Notes: generated by a model from the sequence alone, not told the origin. 64,000 nucleotides of DNA from Holophagaceae bacterium (GCA_016710635.1 JADJVL010000028.1:1-64000), one strand, 5' to 3'; positions 1 through 8,650 are shown, counted from the stretch's first letter. Program-made: numbers and translations.

Positions 1-24
1 AGCCTTAAAGGGCGGCGCCGGCCG

Positions 25-342
25 GGGTTCGAACCAGGGTTCGCTTCGGCTCACCCGCGGCGCGCTGCGCACGGGCCTCCGCCGGCTTCTCCGCACCGGT
101 TCCGACGCTCTCGCGTCTCCGCCTGGCCCTATCTGCGCGCAGATGCCGATCGCTGGTTCGAACCCAGCGCACTAAACAGGATCGGGTTCGAACCAGGGTT
201 CGCTTCGCTCACCCCGCGGCGCTGCTGCGCACGGGCCTCCGGCTTCGCCGGACCGGTTCCGACGCTCTCGCGTCTCCGCCTGGCCCTATCTGCGCGCAGA
301 TGCCGATCGCTGGTTCGAACCCAGCGCACCAAACAGGATCGG
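25..342. repeat. Two tandem ~159-bp repeats containing tRNA 3'-end-like sequence
   Basis: Unit 1 starts at 25 and unit 2 at 184 (period 159), differing by a few substitutions and small indels. Each unit opens with a GGTTCGAACC palindrome (T-loop-like). It then carries several short hairpin-forming stretches, including ATCTGCGCGCAGAT, and ends on the plus strand with a T-arm (CTGGTTCGAACCCAG) followed by GCACCA (GCACTA in unit 1) and AAACAGGATC. That tail matches the 3' end and flank of the real tRNA-Arg next door, but in the opposite orientation. The units lack a D arm and anticodon arm, so they are not tRNA genes. They could be tRNA-derived interspersed repeats, old attachment-site debris, or a structured RNA. 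No convincing protein is encoded here. Confidence 0.8.
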
Positions 343-376
343 GGCCGAAAAGCGGCCCCCCGATCCTGTTTGGTGC
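326..376 (-). terminator. Long inverted repeat / likely terminator of tRNA-Arg
   Basis: Positions 326-344 and 358-376 form 19-bp perfect arms around a 13-nt centre; the G/C-rich inner part can also pair as GGGGCC/GGCCCC. The right arm includes the CCA end of tRNA-Arg and the left arm the CCA end of the repeat's tRNA fragment, so the two tRNA 3' ends face each other. It lies directly downstream of the leftward tRNA and could terminate it, although there is no strong U-tract. Confidence 0.5.
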
Positions 377-447
377 ACCCGACTGGGTTCGAACCAGCGA
401 CCTTTGGCTTCGGAGGCCAACGCTCTATCCAGCTGAGCTACGGGTAC
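371..447 (-). tRNA. tRNA-Arg, anticodon CCG, CCA encoded
   Basis: Read on the minus strand, the sequence folds as a full cloverleaf: 7-bp acceptor stem (GTACCCG with CGGGTGC, one G-U pair), D arm GCTC/GAGC, anticodon stem TTGGC/GCCAA with loop CTCCGAA (anticodon CCG, decoding CGG), a 5-nt variable region, T arm GCTGG/CCAGT around TTCGAAC, discriminator A and an encoded CCA. CGG is a common Arg codon at this GC content. It stands alone, pointing towards the tandem repeats at 25-342. Confidence 0.96.
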
Positions 448-496
448 GGCAGCCCACCATTGTGACGCGGCACCGGCCTGCGGGCAACTTGCGAGA

Positions 497-1309
497 CTAC
501 CGGACGGGCTGGGCGGCGCGCCGGCGCACGGTGCCGTTGGCTTCGAGGGCGTAGGCCCGGATGCCCTTGGCGATGGAATCGGCCACCCGTCGCAGGAAGG
601 CCGGGTCCTTCAGCCTGGCCTCCTCCTTGGGGTTGGAGATGAACGCGGTCTCCACGAGCACGGCGGGCATGGCGGCGCCCTTCAGCACGACGAAAGGGGC
701 CTGCTTGACTCCGCGCTCCTTGATGCCGCCCAGCAGGTTGAGCTGGATCTGGATCTCCACCGCGAGCTTCTCGCTGTCCTGGAGGTAGGCCTTCTGGGCG
801 AGGTCCTCCAGGATCGAGGCCACCACGCCATCGGCGTCCGCGGGCTTCTCCGGCTCAGGACCGTTTTCCGCGGCCACGATCTCCGCATCCGCGTTCCCCT
901 CCCCCAGGGAGAGGAAATAGACCTCGGACCCTTTGGCGCCCCGGGCCCGGGAGGCGTTCAGGTGCAGGCTGACGAAGAGATCCGCCCCGGCCTCGTTGGC
1001 CAGCTTCGCCCGGTCCCAGAGCGGGATGAAGGTGTCATCGGGCCTGGTGAACACCGGCTCGTAGCCGAACTCCCTGAGCCGTTCCGCCAGCGCCAGCGCC
1101 AGCCGCAGCGCGACCTCCTTCTCGAGCAGGCCGCTCTTCCCTTTGGCCCCCCGGTCGTCCCCGCCGTGGCCAGCGTCCACGGCGATCTTCAGTCTCGAGG
1201 CCGGCCTGGCGGGCTGCGCCTGGGCGGATTCGCCGGCCGGGACTTGGGAAACCAGTGGCCAGGCCGCTAGGCTGAGAAGCGGCACCAGCAGCGTGCTTCG
1301 GAGTCTCAT
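497..1309 (-). CDS. N-acetylmuramoyl-L-alanine amidase (Amidase_3), exported
   Basis: 270 residues. A signal peptide (residues 1 to about 30, hydrophobic LLVPLLSLAAWPL) leads into an Amidase_3 zinc hydrolase domain that cleaves the amide between MurNAc and the stem peptide in the periplasm. Visible family motifs are VDAGHGG (zinc His), the LEKE glutamate about 15 residues later, SLHLNA (second His), and VETAFISN with the catalytic Glu near the C-terminus. There is no AMIN or LysM domain, so this is a minimal AmiA/AmiC-like enzyme. The ATG at 1309 is the only start preserving the signal peptide. It overlaps the divergent hisS start region, leaving no spacer, so its promoter must lie inside hisS. 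Confidence 0.92.
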   Translation of the reverse strand: MRLRSTLLVPLLSLAAWPLVSQVPAGESAQAQPARPASRLKIAVDAGHGGDDRGAKGKSGLLEKEVALRLALALAERLREFGYEPVFTRPDDTFIPLWDRAKLANEAGADLFVSLHLNASRARGAKGSEVYFLSLGEGNADAEIVAAENGPEPEKPADADGVVASILEDLAQKAYLQDSEKLAVEIQIQLNLLGGIKERGVKQAPFVVLKGAAMPAVLVETAFISNPKEEARLKDPAFLRRVADSIAKGIRAYALEANGTVRRRAAQPVR

Positions 1310-1310
1310 G

Positions 1311-2558
1311 ATGTCGTCGCCATCCGTGAAGGGAATGCGGGATCTGTTCGGGCCTGAGCTGGATTGGTTCCAGCGTATCGAGCATACCGCCGCGCGGGCC
1401 TTCTCCCGTCACGGCTACCGGGAGATCCGCACGCCGATCCTGGAATACACGGAAGTCTTCAAGCGCAGCGTGGGGGACAGCTCAGATATCGTGAACAAGG
1501 AGATGTACGAGTTCCTCGACAAGGGGAACCGCAGCGTGACCATGCGCCCGGAGAACACCGCCGGCGTCGTGCGGGCCATGGTGGAGCACAAGCTGCTGGG
1601 CTCCAGCGATCCCCAGCTGTTCTGGTACATCGGCCCCATGTTCCGCTACGAGCGCATGCAGGCCGGCCGCTACCGCCAGTTCTGGCAGATCGGCGCCGAA
1701 AGCTTCGGCGTGGCGAGCCCGGAAAGCGACGCCGAAAGCCTGCTCATGCTCCACGACTTCCTCCGGGAGCTCGGCCTAAAGCAGCTGGTCTTCTCCATCA
1801 ACTCCGTGGGCACCCCGGAATCCCGGCCCGCCTTCCACGCGGCCTTCCGGGCCTTCTTCCAGGAACGGGAAGCGAGCTTTTGCGGCGACTGCCACCGGCG
1901 CATCCACGAGAACCCGCTGCGGGTGCTGGACTGCAAGGTGCCCAGCTGCCAGGCGGCCCTGGAAGGCCACCCGGTCATCACCGACTTCCTCGACGAGGGT
2001 TCGAAGCGTCACCACGACCGCCTGAAGGAGCTGCTGACGCAGCTGGCGATCCCCTTCGAGGAGAACCCGCGGCTGGTGCGGGGCCTCGACTACTACACCC
2101 GCACGGCCTTCGAGCTCCTGAGTTCGGATCTGGGGGCCCAGAGCGCCCTCCTGGGAGGCGGCCGCTACGACGGCCTGGTGAAGCAGCTCGGCGGTCCCGA
2201 CGTGCCCGCCTTCGGCTGGGCCCTGGGCCTGGACCGTCTGGCGGCGGTGCTGGCCAAGCTCCAGGGCGAGGCCAAGCCTGCCGCCCCCGCCCTGCTGGTG
2301 CCCCTGGGGGAGGCCGCCATGGCCCGGGCCCTGGAACTGGCCCGGGACTGGTGGGCGGCAGGCTGCGAGGTCCAGCTCGAGACCCGGGGCGGCGCCCTGA
2401 AGAAGGCCCTTCAGACCGCCAACCGCACCGGCGTGAAGGTGGCGCTCATCCTGGGGGATGGCGAACTGGAGCAGGGCCTCGTGGCCGCCAAGCACCTGGA
2501 GACTGGGGTGCAGGAGACCTGGCGCCTTGACGAGGTGCCAAGCCGCCTGAAGGCCTGA
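1311..2558 (+). CDS. hisS: Histidyl-tRNA synthetase
   Basis: 415 residues, usual for bacterial HisRS. It charges tRNA-His in the cytoplasm. The class II core shows the KGMRDL start, motif 2 around RYERMQAGRYRQFWQ (about residues 112-126), the HisRS signature GLDYYTRTAFE (about 258-268), GGRYDGL and a motif 3 GLDRL. A C-terminal anticodon-binding domain begins near residue 320 (PALLVPLG). The open frame extends upstream through the amidase gene, but homology begins at the tandem ATGs at 1308/1311. GGAG at 1300-1303 is 7 nt before 1311, so 1311 is preferred. It is divergent from, and start-to-start overlapping with, the amidase. Confidence 0.97.
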   Translation: MSSPSVKGMRDLFGPELDWFQRIEHTAARAFSRHGYREIRTPILEYTEVFKRSVGDSSDIVNKEMYEFLDKGNRSVTMRPENTAGVVRAMVEHKLLGSSDPQLFWYIGPMFRYERMQAGRYRQFWQIGAESFGVASPESDAESLLMLHDFLRELGLKQLVFSINSVGTPESRPAFHAAFRAFFQEREASFCGDCHRRIHENPLRVLDCKVPSCQAALEGHPVITDFLDEGSKRHHDRLKELLTQLAIPFEENPRLVRGLDYYTRTAFELLSSDLGAQSALLGGGRYDGLVKQLGGPDVPAFGWALGLDRLAAVLAKLQGEAKPAAPALLVPLGEAAMARALELARDWWAAGCEVQLETRGGALKKALQTANRTGVKVALILGDGELEQGLVAAKHLETGVQETWRLDEVPSRLKA

Positions 2559-2601
2559 GGCCTTGGAATGCCCCTTCTGGGGACTCCCCGGGGGCGTTAT
2601 T

Positions 2602-2640
2602 TCAACGGCCGTTGACTTGCCCTTGGGTCCACCGGAACAT
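2602..2640 (+). promoter_or_regulatory. Promoter with 14-bp palindromic operator before marR
   Basis: A perfect palindrome TCAACGGCCGTTGA occupies 2602-2615. It overlaps a -35-like TTGACT at 2612-2617. A weak -10-like GAACAT (2635-2640) follows after 17 bp, and the ATG of the MarR gene begins 7 nt later with no Shine-Dalgarno, so the transcript may be leaderless. A palindrome covering the -35 element just upstream of a MarR gene is the classic autorepression layout; protein binding here is inferred. Confidence 0.55.
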
Positions 2641-2647
2641 CTTGCTC

Positions 2648-3142
2648 ATGCAAGAACCTCAGCTCCCCCACGGCCTCCTGGACGCGAGGCTCGGATTCTT
2701 CGTCGGCGCCGTGCGCCGGCGCGCCAAGCAGGTCATCTGGGGCTGGCTGGAGCCCTACAAACTCACGCCCCAGCAGTTCTGGATCCTGCAAGTGCTGCGG
2801 GAGACCGGGCCCCTGTCCCTCCATGAGCTCGCGAAACGGATCTGGGCGGACGACCCCACCGCCAGCCGGGTGGTGCGCACCCTTTCGGAGCGAGGCCTCC
2901 TGAAGTCCGAATCGGATCCCCACCACGGCCGGAGGCGGCTGATCAGCCTGCACGAAGAGGGCGCCCGGATCGCGCCCGAGCTCGCCGCCCTGGGTCAGCG
3001 CTTCCACGACGGCCTGGAGGCCGGCCTCGATCCTGCGGAGCTGGACGCCCTCAGGGCCTCCCTCGGCCGGGTGCTCCACAACCTTGATGTCCTGGAAGCC
3101 AAGGGCCGCACCCCCAAACCCTTCCCCGCGGAGCCGACGTGA
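2648..3142 (+). CDS. MarR-family transcriptional regulator
   Basis: 164 residues. It is a winged-helix dimeric repressor: helix-rich N-terminus (LGFFVGAVRRRAKQ), LTPQQFWIL, then the wHTH region LHELAKRIWADDPTASRVVRTLSERGLL and the wing with SDPHHGRRRL. Such proteins usually sense phenolics or drugs and repress adjacent efflux genes. The frame opens at a TTG at 2612, but the ATG at 2648 suits both the family alignment and the promoter spacing. Its stop overlaps the GTG of the RND adaptor (GTGA, 3139-3142), so regulator and pump are translationally coupled. The palindrome at 2602-2615 is the likely operator controlling the whole regulator-pump unit. Confidence 0.9.
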   Translation: MQEPQLPHGLLDARLGFFVGAVRRRAKQVIWGWLEPYKLTPQQFWILQVLRETGPLSLHELAKRIWADDPTASRVVRTLSERGLLKSESDPHHGRRRLISLHEEGARIAPELAALGQRFHDGLEAGLDPAELDALRASLGRVLHNLDVLEAKGRTPKPFPAEPT

Positions 3143-4164
3143 ACCCTCGCCCCCTCATGATCTTCCTCCTCGCCGCCGCCACCCTGTCCGCCCAGGCCCC
3201 GAAGCCCGGGGCAAGGTCCACCGCGGTGCCCATCCGCGTCGGGGTGATCCAGTCCAAGACCCTGGCCCTGAGCGTCGACTTCAGCGGCAGCCTCGCCTCC
3301 CCGGAGGACGCGACCCTTGGCGCCGAAGTGGAGGGCAAGGTCGTCGAGCTGCTGGCGGACCTCGGGGACGAGGTGCACAAAGGCCAAGTCCTGGCCCGCA
3401 TCAACCCCGACGAGTACCTCTACCGCAAGACCCAGGCGGAGACCGCCCAGGCCCAGGCCGAAGCCAACCTCAAGCGCACGGAGGAGCTCGCCAAGCAGAA
3501 CATCGTTTCCGCCTCGGGCCTCGAGGATGCCCGCACCAACGCCGCCCGGGCCGCCGCCGACGCGGACCTCGCCAAGAAGCGCTACCGCGACACGGAGGTC
3601 CGGGCGCCCTTCGCCGGCGCCATCGCCAAGCGCCTCGTGAGCACCGGCGAATACCTGAAGGTGGGCCAGCCGGTCTTCCAGCTGGTGATGACCAACCCGC
3701 TCAAGCTCATCGGCGAGATCCCCGAACGCTACCTGGGCACGGTGAAGCCCGGCGGCCTGGTGACCCTGGCCCTGGACGCCTTCCCCGGCAGGACCTTCGA
3801 GGGACGCATCACCCGGGTCGCGCCGGCGGTGAATCCCCAGAGCCGCGCCTTCAGCGTGGAGGCCCGGGTGCAGAACCCGAAGGGGCAGCTCAAGCCCGGT
3901 GTCTTCGCCTCGGCCAAGGCCGGCACGGGCACGGAACAGGGCGCGCTGGCGGTGCCCGAACTGGCGCTGACCGCCTTCGCGGGGGTGAACAAGATCTTCG
4001 TCATCGAAGGCACCACCGCCCGGGAACGACGGGTGGAAGTGGATCGCCGCCTCCCCGGAGGCCTGGTCGTCATCCGTGGCGCGGGCCTGCAGGCCGGGCA
4101 GAAGGTGGCCGTCTCAGGGCTGGCCCGGCTGGCGGAGGGTGTGGAAGTGACGGTGGTGCCGTGA
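3139..4164 (+). CDS. RND efflux periplasmic adaptor (HlyD/MFP family)
   Basis: 341 residues, starting GTG inside the marR stop. A signal peptide (LMIFLLAAATLSA) is followed by a lipoyl-like half-motif (GAEVEGKVVELLADLGDEVHKGQ), a short alpha-hairpin rich in A/E/Q (KTQAETAQAQAEANLKR), the second lipoyl half (VRAPFAGAIAKR), and beta-barrel and membrane-proximal domains. It bridges the inner-membrane pump at 4214-7507 to an outer-membrane channel. No TolC-type gene lies in this cluster, so the channel is encoded elsewhere. The hairpin is short, as in MdtA/MexA-like adaptors. Confidence 0.93.
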   Translation: MNPRPLMIFLLAAATLSAQAPKPGARSTAVPIRVGVIQSKTLALSVDFSGSLASPEDATLGAEVEGKVVELLADLGDEVHKGQVLARINPDEYLYRKTQAETAQAQAEANLKRTEELAKQNIVSASGLEDARTNAARAAADADLAKKRYRDTEVRAPFAGAIAKRLVSTGEYLKVGQPVFQLVMTNPLKLIGEIPERYLGTVKPGGLVTLALDAFPGRTFEGRITRVAPAVNPQSRAFSVEARVQNPKGQLKPGVFASAKAGTGTEQGALAVPELALTAFAGVNKIFVIEGTTARERRVEVDRRLPGGLVVIRGAGLQAGQKVAVSGLARLAEGVEVTVVP

Positions 4165-4213
4165 AGGCGGCCCCGTTGAGGTCCGGACCCGCACGCCTGA
4201 GGGGAGGTGACGC

Positions 4214-7200
4214 ATGAATTTCGCGGCTGTCTTCATCCGCCGGCCGGTCCTGGCCACCATGGTGGTGGCCTTCCTCGTGGTGCTCGGGCTTTTCAGCTAC
4301 AAGAGCCTCGGCGTCGACCTCTTCCCCAATGTGGACCTGCCGGTGGTCACCATCACCACGGTCCTCCGGGGCGCCTCCCCCGAGGAGATGGAAGCCCAGG
4401 TCACCAAGCCCATCGAGGACGCGGTGAACACCGCCAGCGGCATCGACGAGCTGCGCTCCACCACCACCGAAGGCCTCTCCATCGTCAATGTCACCTTCGT
4501 GCTGGAACGCAAGACCAGCGAGGCGGTGCAGGACGTCCGCGACAAGGTCGCCGGCATCCTGTCCCGGCTGCCCCAGGGCGTGGAGCCGCCGGTCATCACC
4601 CGCTTCGACACGGACGCCATTCCCGTGGCCACCATCGTGGTGTCCGGCAGCCTCTCCCTGAAGGAGATCACCGAACTGGCGGACAAGCGCATCAAGGATG
4701 AGCTCCAGGTCGTCAACGGCGTGGGCCAGGCGGCCCTCGTCGGCGGCCAGAAACGCGCGGTGAACGTCTGGCTCGACTCTGCCCGCCTCCGCTCCCGCCA
4801 CCTCTCCGTGCAGCAGGTGAAGGACGCTCTCGCCGCCCAGAACGTCGAGATCCCCACCGGCCGGGTCAGCCGGGAGACCAGCGAGCAGGTCTTCCGGACC
4901 ATGGCGCGGATCGAGGAGGTCGGGGACTTCAAGGACCTCATCGTCGGCACCAGCAACGGCGCCCCCATCACCCTCGGGGACGTGGGCCGGGCCGAAGACG
5001 GCATCGAGGAGGCGCGCTCCCTCTCCCGCTATGACGGGCGGAACGCGGTCGCCCTCGTGATCCAGAAGCAGAGCGGCACGAACTCCGTGGAGGTCGTGGA
5101 CCGCATCAAAGGCAAGGTGGCCGCCATGAAGGCCCTCCTGCCTCCAGGCGTGAAGGTCGAGGTCGTCCGGGACATCTCCGGCTTCATCCGCCGCTCCATC
5201 GACGAGGTCAAGCTGCACCTCGTGCTGGGCGGCGTCCTGGCCTCCATCGTGGTGCTGCTCTTCATGGGCAACCTCCGTTCCACCCTGATCGCGGCGGTGG
5301 CCATCCCCACCAGCCTCATCGCCACCTTCACCGCCATGCGGTACTTGGGCTTCACCCTCAACAACATGACCCTCCTGGGCCTGGTGTTGGCGGTGGGCAT
5401 CGTCATCGACGACGCCATCGTGGTGCTGGAGAACATCTACCGGCACATCGACGAGCTGAAGAAACCGCCCCTGCAGGCCGCCATCGACGGGACGAAGGAG
5501 ATCATGCTCGCCGTGATGGCGACGACCCTGTCCCTGATCGTCATCTTCCTGCCCATCGCCTTCATGGCGGGCCGGGTGGGCCGCTTCTTCAACAGCTTCG
5601 GCATCACCGTGGCGATCTCCATCGCCTTCTCCCTGGTCATCGCCGTGACCTTCACGCCGATGCTCTGCGCGCGCTTCCTGCAGCCCCACAAGCATCCCCA
5701 CGCCCAGGACGACCTCGAGGGCGGCACCTGGATCAACCGGGTCATCCACAAGGCCTATGGGCGCATGGTGCGCTTCTCCCTCGCCCACAAGACCCTGATC
5801 ATCGGGATCTCCCTGGCCTGCGTCCTGGCCACGATTCCCATCTTCAAGCTGGTCGGCAAGGACTTCATCCCCCTGGACGACCGCAGCGAATTCAACATCT
5901 CGGTGCAGACGCCCCCGGGCTCCACCCTGGATCGGTCGGACGAGGTGATGCGGCGGCTCGAGGCGCGGGTCAAGGCCCTGCCCCACGTCGAGCACCTGCT
6001 CACCACCATCGGCGACACGGGCAACGGGAACGCTGACGTCACTTTGGCCACCCTCTACGTGGGCCTGAAGGGCCTCGACGACCGCAAGGACGGCATCACC
6101 CAGTTCGAGGTCATGAAGCGGGCCCGGAAAATCCTCGCCGAGTTCCCCGAGCTGCGGGCCTCGGTCCAGCCCATCAGCGACATCGGCGGCGGCGGCGCCG
6201 GCTCCTACCAATTCAACTACGCGATCCAGGGGCCGGAACTCGAAAAGCTCGACGAGATCGCCGGCGGAATCATGGCCAAGATGCGGACGGTGCCCGGCCT
6301 TGTGGACGTGGACACCGCCACCGCCCAGCGCAAGCCCGAGCTGCGGGTCACCATCGACCGGCGCAAGGCCGCCGACCTCGGCGTGCGTGCCGCGGACATC
6401 GCCAACAGTCTGCGCACCCTGGTGGCCGGGGAGCGGGTTTCCAAGTTCCGGGAAGGCGCGGAACAGTACGACGTGTGGCTGCGGCTGCGGCCCGAGGACC
6501 GGTCCGACGAGGCGGGCCTCTTCCAGCTGGAGATCCCTTCCGTGAAGGGCGGCCTCGTCCCCCTCTCGAACCTCGTGCACCTCAATGACGACGCGGGCCC
6601 CGCCCAGATCGACCGCATCAACCGGCAGCGGCAGGTGACGCTGGTGGCGAACCTGGACAACCTGCCCCTGGGCACCGCCGTGGACAGGACCGCCCAGTTC
6701 GTGAAGGAGGCGGACCTGCCTCCGGGCTACCGCACGCTCGTGCTGGGGCGCGCCAAGACCTTCACGGAGACCGGCGTCAATTTCGCTATCGCCTTCCTGC
6801 TCTCCCTGATCTTCATGTACATCATCCTCGCGGCCCAGTTCGAGAGCTTCCTCCACCCGGTCACCATCCTGCTTTCGTTGCCCCTCACCATCCCCTTCGC
6901 CCTGCTGAGTCTGCTCTTCCTGCGGGAGACCCTGAACCTCTACTCGGTCATCGGCCTCTTCATGCTCTTCGGCATCGTGAAGAAGAACGGCATCCTGCAG
7001 GTGGACTACACCAACACCCTGCGGCTGCAGGGCATGCCCCTGGAGGAGGCCGTCTACAAGGCCAACCTGGTGCGCCTGCGGCCCATCCTCATGACCACGG
7101 TCACCCTCATCGCCGGGATGATCCCCATCGCCCTCGGCAAGGGCCCCGGCGCCTCCAGCCGGGCGTCCATGGCGAAGGTGATCATCGGCGGCCAGGCCCT

Positions 7201-7507
7201 CAGCCTCATCATCACCCTGCTCATCGTGCCGGTGGCCTACGTCCTCTTCGACGACGCGACGGTCTTCTTCAGCCGGCGCTTCCCCGAGGGCTTGAAGGCC
7301 CGGACGAACTGGGCCCTCCTCATGGCCGGCGGCGCCGGCGCCCTCGGCCTCTGGCTCCTCCTCATGATCAACAAGCTCATGGCGGGCCTGCCCGGCTGGC
7401 TGGGCACCGTGGCGGGGCTCCTCGCCCTCGGCGGCCTCGCCGCCTTCGGCCTCGGCTGCTGGGTCTATCGCCGCAGCACCGCGCTGCCGGAGGAGGCGGC
7501 GGGCTAG
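4214..7507 (+). CDS. RND efflux pump, inner-membrane permease (AcrB/MexF-like)
   Basis: 1,097 residues, with a strong RBS (GGGGAGG) before the ATG, 49 bp after the adaptor. It is a proton-driven exporter with 12 membrane helices and two large periplasmic porter loops. The N-terminal FIRRPVLATMV start and VDLFPNVDLPVV are typical. The proton relay is present: paired Asp in VGIVIDDAIVV (about residues 398-399) and Lys in FGIVKKNG (about 922). The tail beyond the twelfth helix (ARTNWALLMAGGAGALG onward) carries two extra hydrophobic segments not usual for AcrB. It is organised as marR-adaptor-pump, probably repressed by the MarR protein. The substrate cannot be read from sequence. Confidence 0.95.
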   Translation: MNFAAVFIRRPVLATMVVAFLVVLGLFSYKSLGVDLFPNVDLPVVTITTVLRGASPEEMEAQVTKPIEDAVNTASGIDELRSTTTEGLSIVNVTFVLERKTSEAVQDVRDKVAGILSRLPQGVEPPVITRFDTDAIPVATIVVSGSLSLKEITELADKRIKDELQVVNGVGQAALVGGQKRAVNVWLDSARLRSRHLSVQQVKDALAAQNVEIPTGRVSRETSEQVFRTMARIEEVGDFKDLIVGTSNGAPITLGDVGRAEDGIEEARSLSRYDGRNAVALVIQKQSGTNSVEVVDRIKGKVAAMKALLPPGVKVEVVRDISGFIRRSIDEVKLHLVLGGVLASIVVLLFMGNLRSTLIAAVAIPTSLIATFTAMRYLGFTLNNMTLLGLVLAVGIVIDDAIVVLENIYRHIDELKKPPLQAAIDGTKEIMLAVMATTLSLIVIFLPIAFMAGRVGRFFNSFGITVAISIAFSLVIAVTFTPMLCARFLQPHKHPHAQDDLEGGTWINRVIHKAYGRMVRFSLAHKTLIIGISLACVLATIPIFKLVGKDFIPLDDRSEFNISVQTPPGSTLDRSDEVMRRLEARVKALPHVEHLLTTIGDTGNGNADVTLATLYVGLKGLDDRKDGITQFEVMKRARKILAEFPELRASVQPISDIGGGGAGSYQFNYAIQGPELEKLDEIAGGIMAKMRTVPGLVDVDTATAQRKPELRVTIDRRKAADLGVRAADIANSLRTLVAGERVSKFREGAEQYDVWLRLRPEDRSDEAGLFQLEIPSVKGGLVPLSNLVHLNDDAGPAQIDRINRQRQVTLVANLDNLPLGTAVDRTAQFVKEADLPPGYRTLVLGRAKTFTETGVNFAIAFLLSLIFMYIILAAQFESFLHPVTILLSLPLTIPFALLSLLFLRETLNLYSVIGLFMLFGIVKKNGILQVDYTNTLRLQGMPLEEAVYKANLVRLRPILMTTVTLIAGMIPIALGKGPGASSRASMAKVIIGGQALSLIITLLIVPVAYVLFDDATVFFSRRFPEGLKARTNWALLMAGGAGALGLWLLLMINKLMAGLPGWLGTVAGLLALGGLAAFGLGCWVYRRSTALPEEAAG

Positions 7508-7563
7508 GGCGGCCCGTCCCCGCCCCACCACGGACGGCCCCGGGATTCCCAAGTCCTGCCCCG

Positions 7564-7582
7564 CCGGGGGCCCCGCCCCCGG
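7564..7582 (+). terminator. GC-rich hairpin after the efflux pump gene
   Basis: CCGGGGGC (7564-7571) pairs with GCCCCCGG (7575-7582) around a CCC loop, in the 108-bp gap after the RND pump. There is no U-tract, so it is at best a weak or Rho-assisted terminator. Confidence 0.3.
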
Positions 7583-7615
7583 GTCCCCTGGCCCAGGCTT
7601 GCTCTGGAGGTGCCC

Positions 7616-8650
7616 ATGCGCCCGTTCCTCGTCCCCGCACTGATGGGCCTCACCGGCCTCGCCCTCGCCGCCCAGGCGCCCGCCCTCGTCCTGCCCCAGG
7701 CCAGCCCCAGGGCCCAGCTCAGCCAGAAGGTGGGCCTCACGGACATCACCGTCACCTACGCCCGCCCGGCGGTGAACGGCCGGAAGGTCTGGGGCGGGCT
7801 GGTGCCCTTTGGCCAGGTGTGGCGGGCCGGCGCCAACGAGAACACCGTGGTCACCTTCTCCACGCCGGTGCGGGTGGGCGGGACCGAGCTGCCCGCGGGC
7901 AGCTACGGCCTCCACATGCTGCCCACGGCGAAGGAATGGACGGTGATCTTCAGCCGCGAAGCCCAGGCCTGGGGCAGCTTCAGCTATGACCCGAAGGAGG
8001 ACGCGGCGCGGGTGGGCGTGGTGCCCGTGGTCGCGGAGACCACCAACCGCCTCGCCTACACCTTCGACGACCCTGCGGAGAACGGCGTCGTCCTCTCCCT
8101 GCGCTGGGAGAACCTCCGGGTGCCGGTGAAGCTCGAGGTGGACACGAAGGCGGTGGTGGTGGCGAGCCTGCGGGAGCAGCTGCGGGGCCTGCCGCGCTTC
8201 TTCCCCGAAGGCTGGAGCGGCGCCGCCGGCTGGTGCGCCCAGAACGGCGTGAACCTCGACGAGGCCCGGACCTGGGCGGACCGCTCCCTCGCCCTGCGCG
8301 AGACCTTCGCCGCCCTGCGGGTGAAGGCGGCCATCCTCGCCCAGCAGGGCGATGCCGCCCAGGCCGAGACGCTGCGCGCCAGGGCCCTCGCCATCGCCAC
8401 GGAGGCGGAGGTGAACCAGCTCGGGTACGCGCTGCTGGGACAAGGGAAAGTGGACGAGGCCATCGCCCTCTTCCAGAAGAACGCGAAGGACCATCCCGGC
8501 TCCTGGAACACCTACGACAGCCTCGCCGAAGGCTATGCCGCCAAGGGCGACAAGGCCCAGGCCACCGCCCTCTACCTCAAGGCCCAGGGCATGGTGCCGC
8601 AGGCGGACCAGAAGGCCCGCATCGAGGGCGAGCTGGCCAAGCTACGCTGA
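7616..8650 (+). CDS. Exported DUF2911 protein with C-terminal TPR repeats
   Basis: 344 residues. GGAGG lies 5 nt before the ATG at 7616. A signal peptide (LMGLTGLALAAQA) precedes a DUF2911 domain (about residues 30-175) with the family's PRAQLSQKVGLTDITVTYARP opening, VWRAGANENTV, LPAGSYGLHMLP and a Trp-rich strand. TPR-like helices follow (EARTWADRSLALRE, GKVDEAIALFQKNAKDHPGSWNTYDSLAEGYAAKGD). DUF2911 has no assigned function, and the DUF2911-TPR fusion is common in Acidobacteria and Bacteroidetes. It is convergent with the hybrid kinase gene. It probably acts in the periplasm. Confidence 0.85.
   Translation: MRPFLVPALMGLTGLALAAQAPALVLPQASPRAQLSQKVGLTDITVTYARPAVNGRKVWGGLVPFGQVWRAGANENTVVTFSTPVRVGGTELPAGSYGLHMLPTAKEWTVIFSREAQAWGSFSYDPKEDAARVGVVPVVAETTNRLAYTFDDPAENGVVLSLRWENLRVPVKLEVDTKAVVVASLREQLRGLPRFFPEGWSGAAGWCAQNGVNLDEARTWADRSLALRETFAALRVKAAILAQQGDAAQAETLRARALAIATEAEVNQLGYALLGQGKVDEAIALFQKNAKDHPGSWNTYDSLAEGYAAKGDKAQATALYLKAQGMVPQADQKARIEGELAKLR

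Noticed and set aside
129..554. Short ORFs reading through the repeats and tRNA (67 and 84 residues)
   Set aside because: They are translations of tRNA sequence and repeat; the tRNA-Arg explains the conserved-looking WVRTSDLWLRR peptide, a well-known annotation artefact.
4070..8494. A 1,474-residue open frame on the minus strand
   Set aside because: It lies opposite the RND pump and DUF2911 genes, is rich in Gly/Asp/His/Val from complementary codons, and has no domain.
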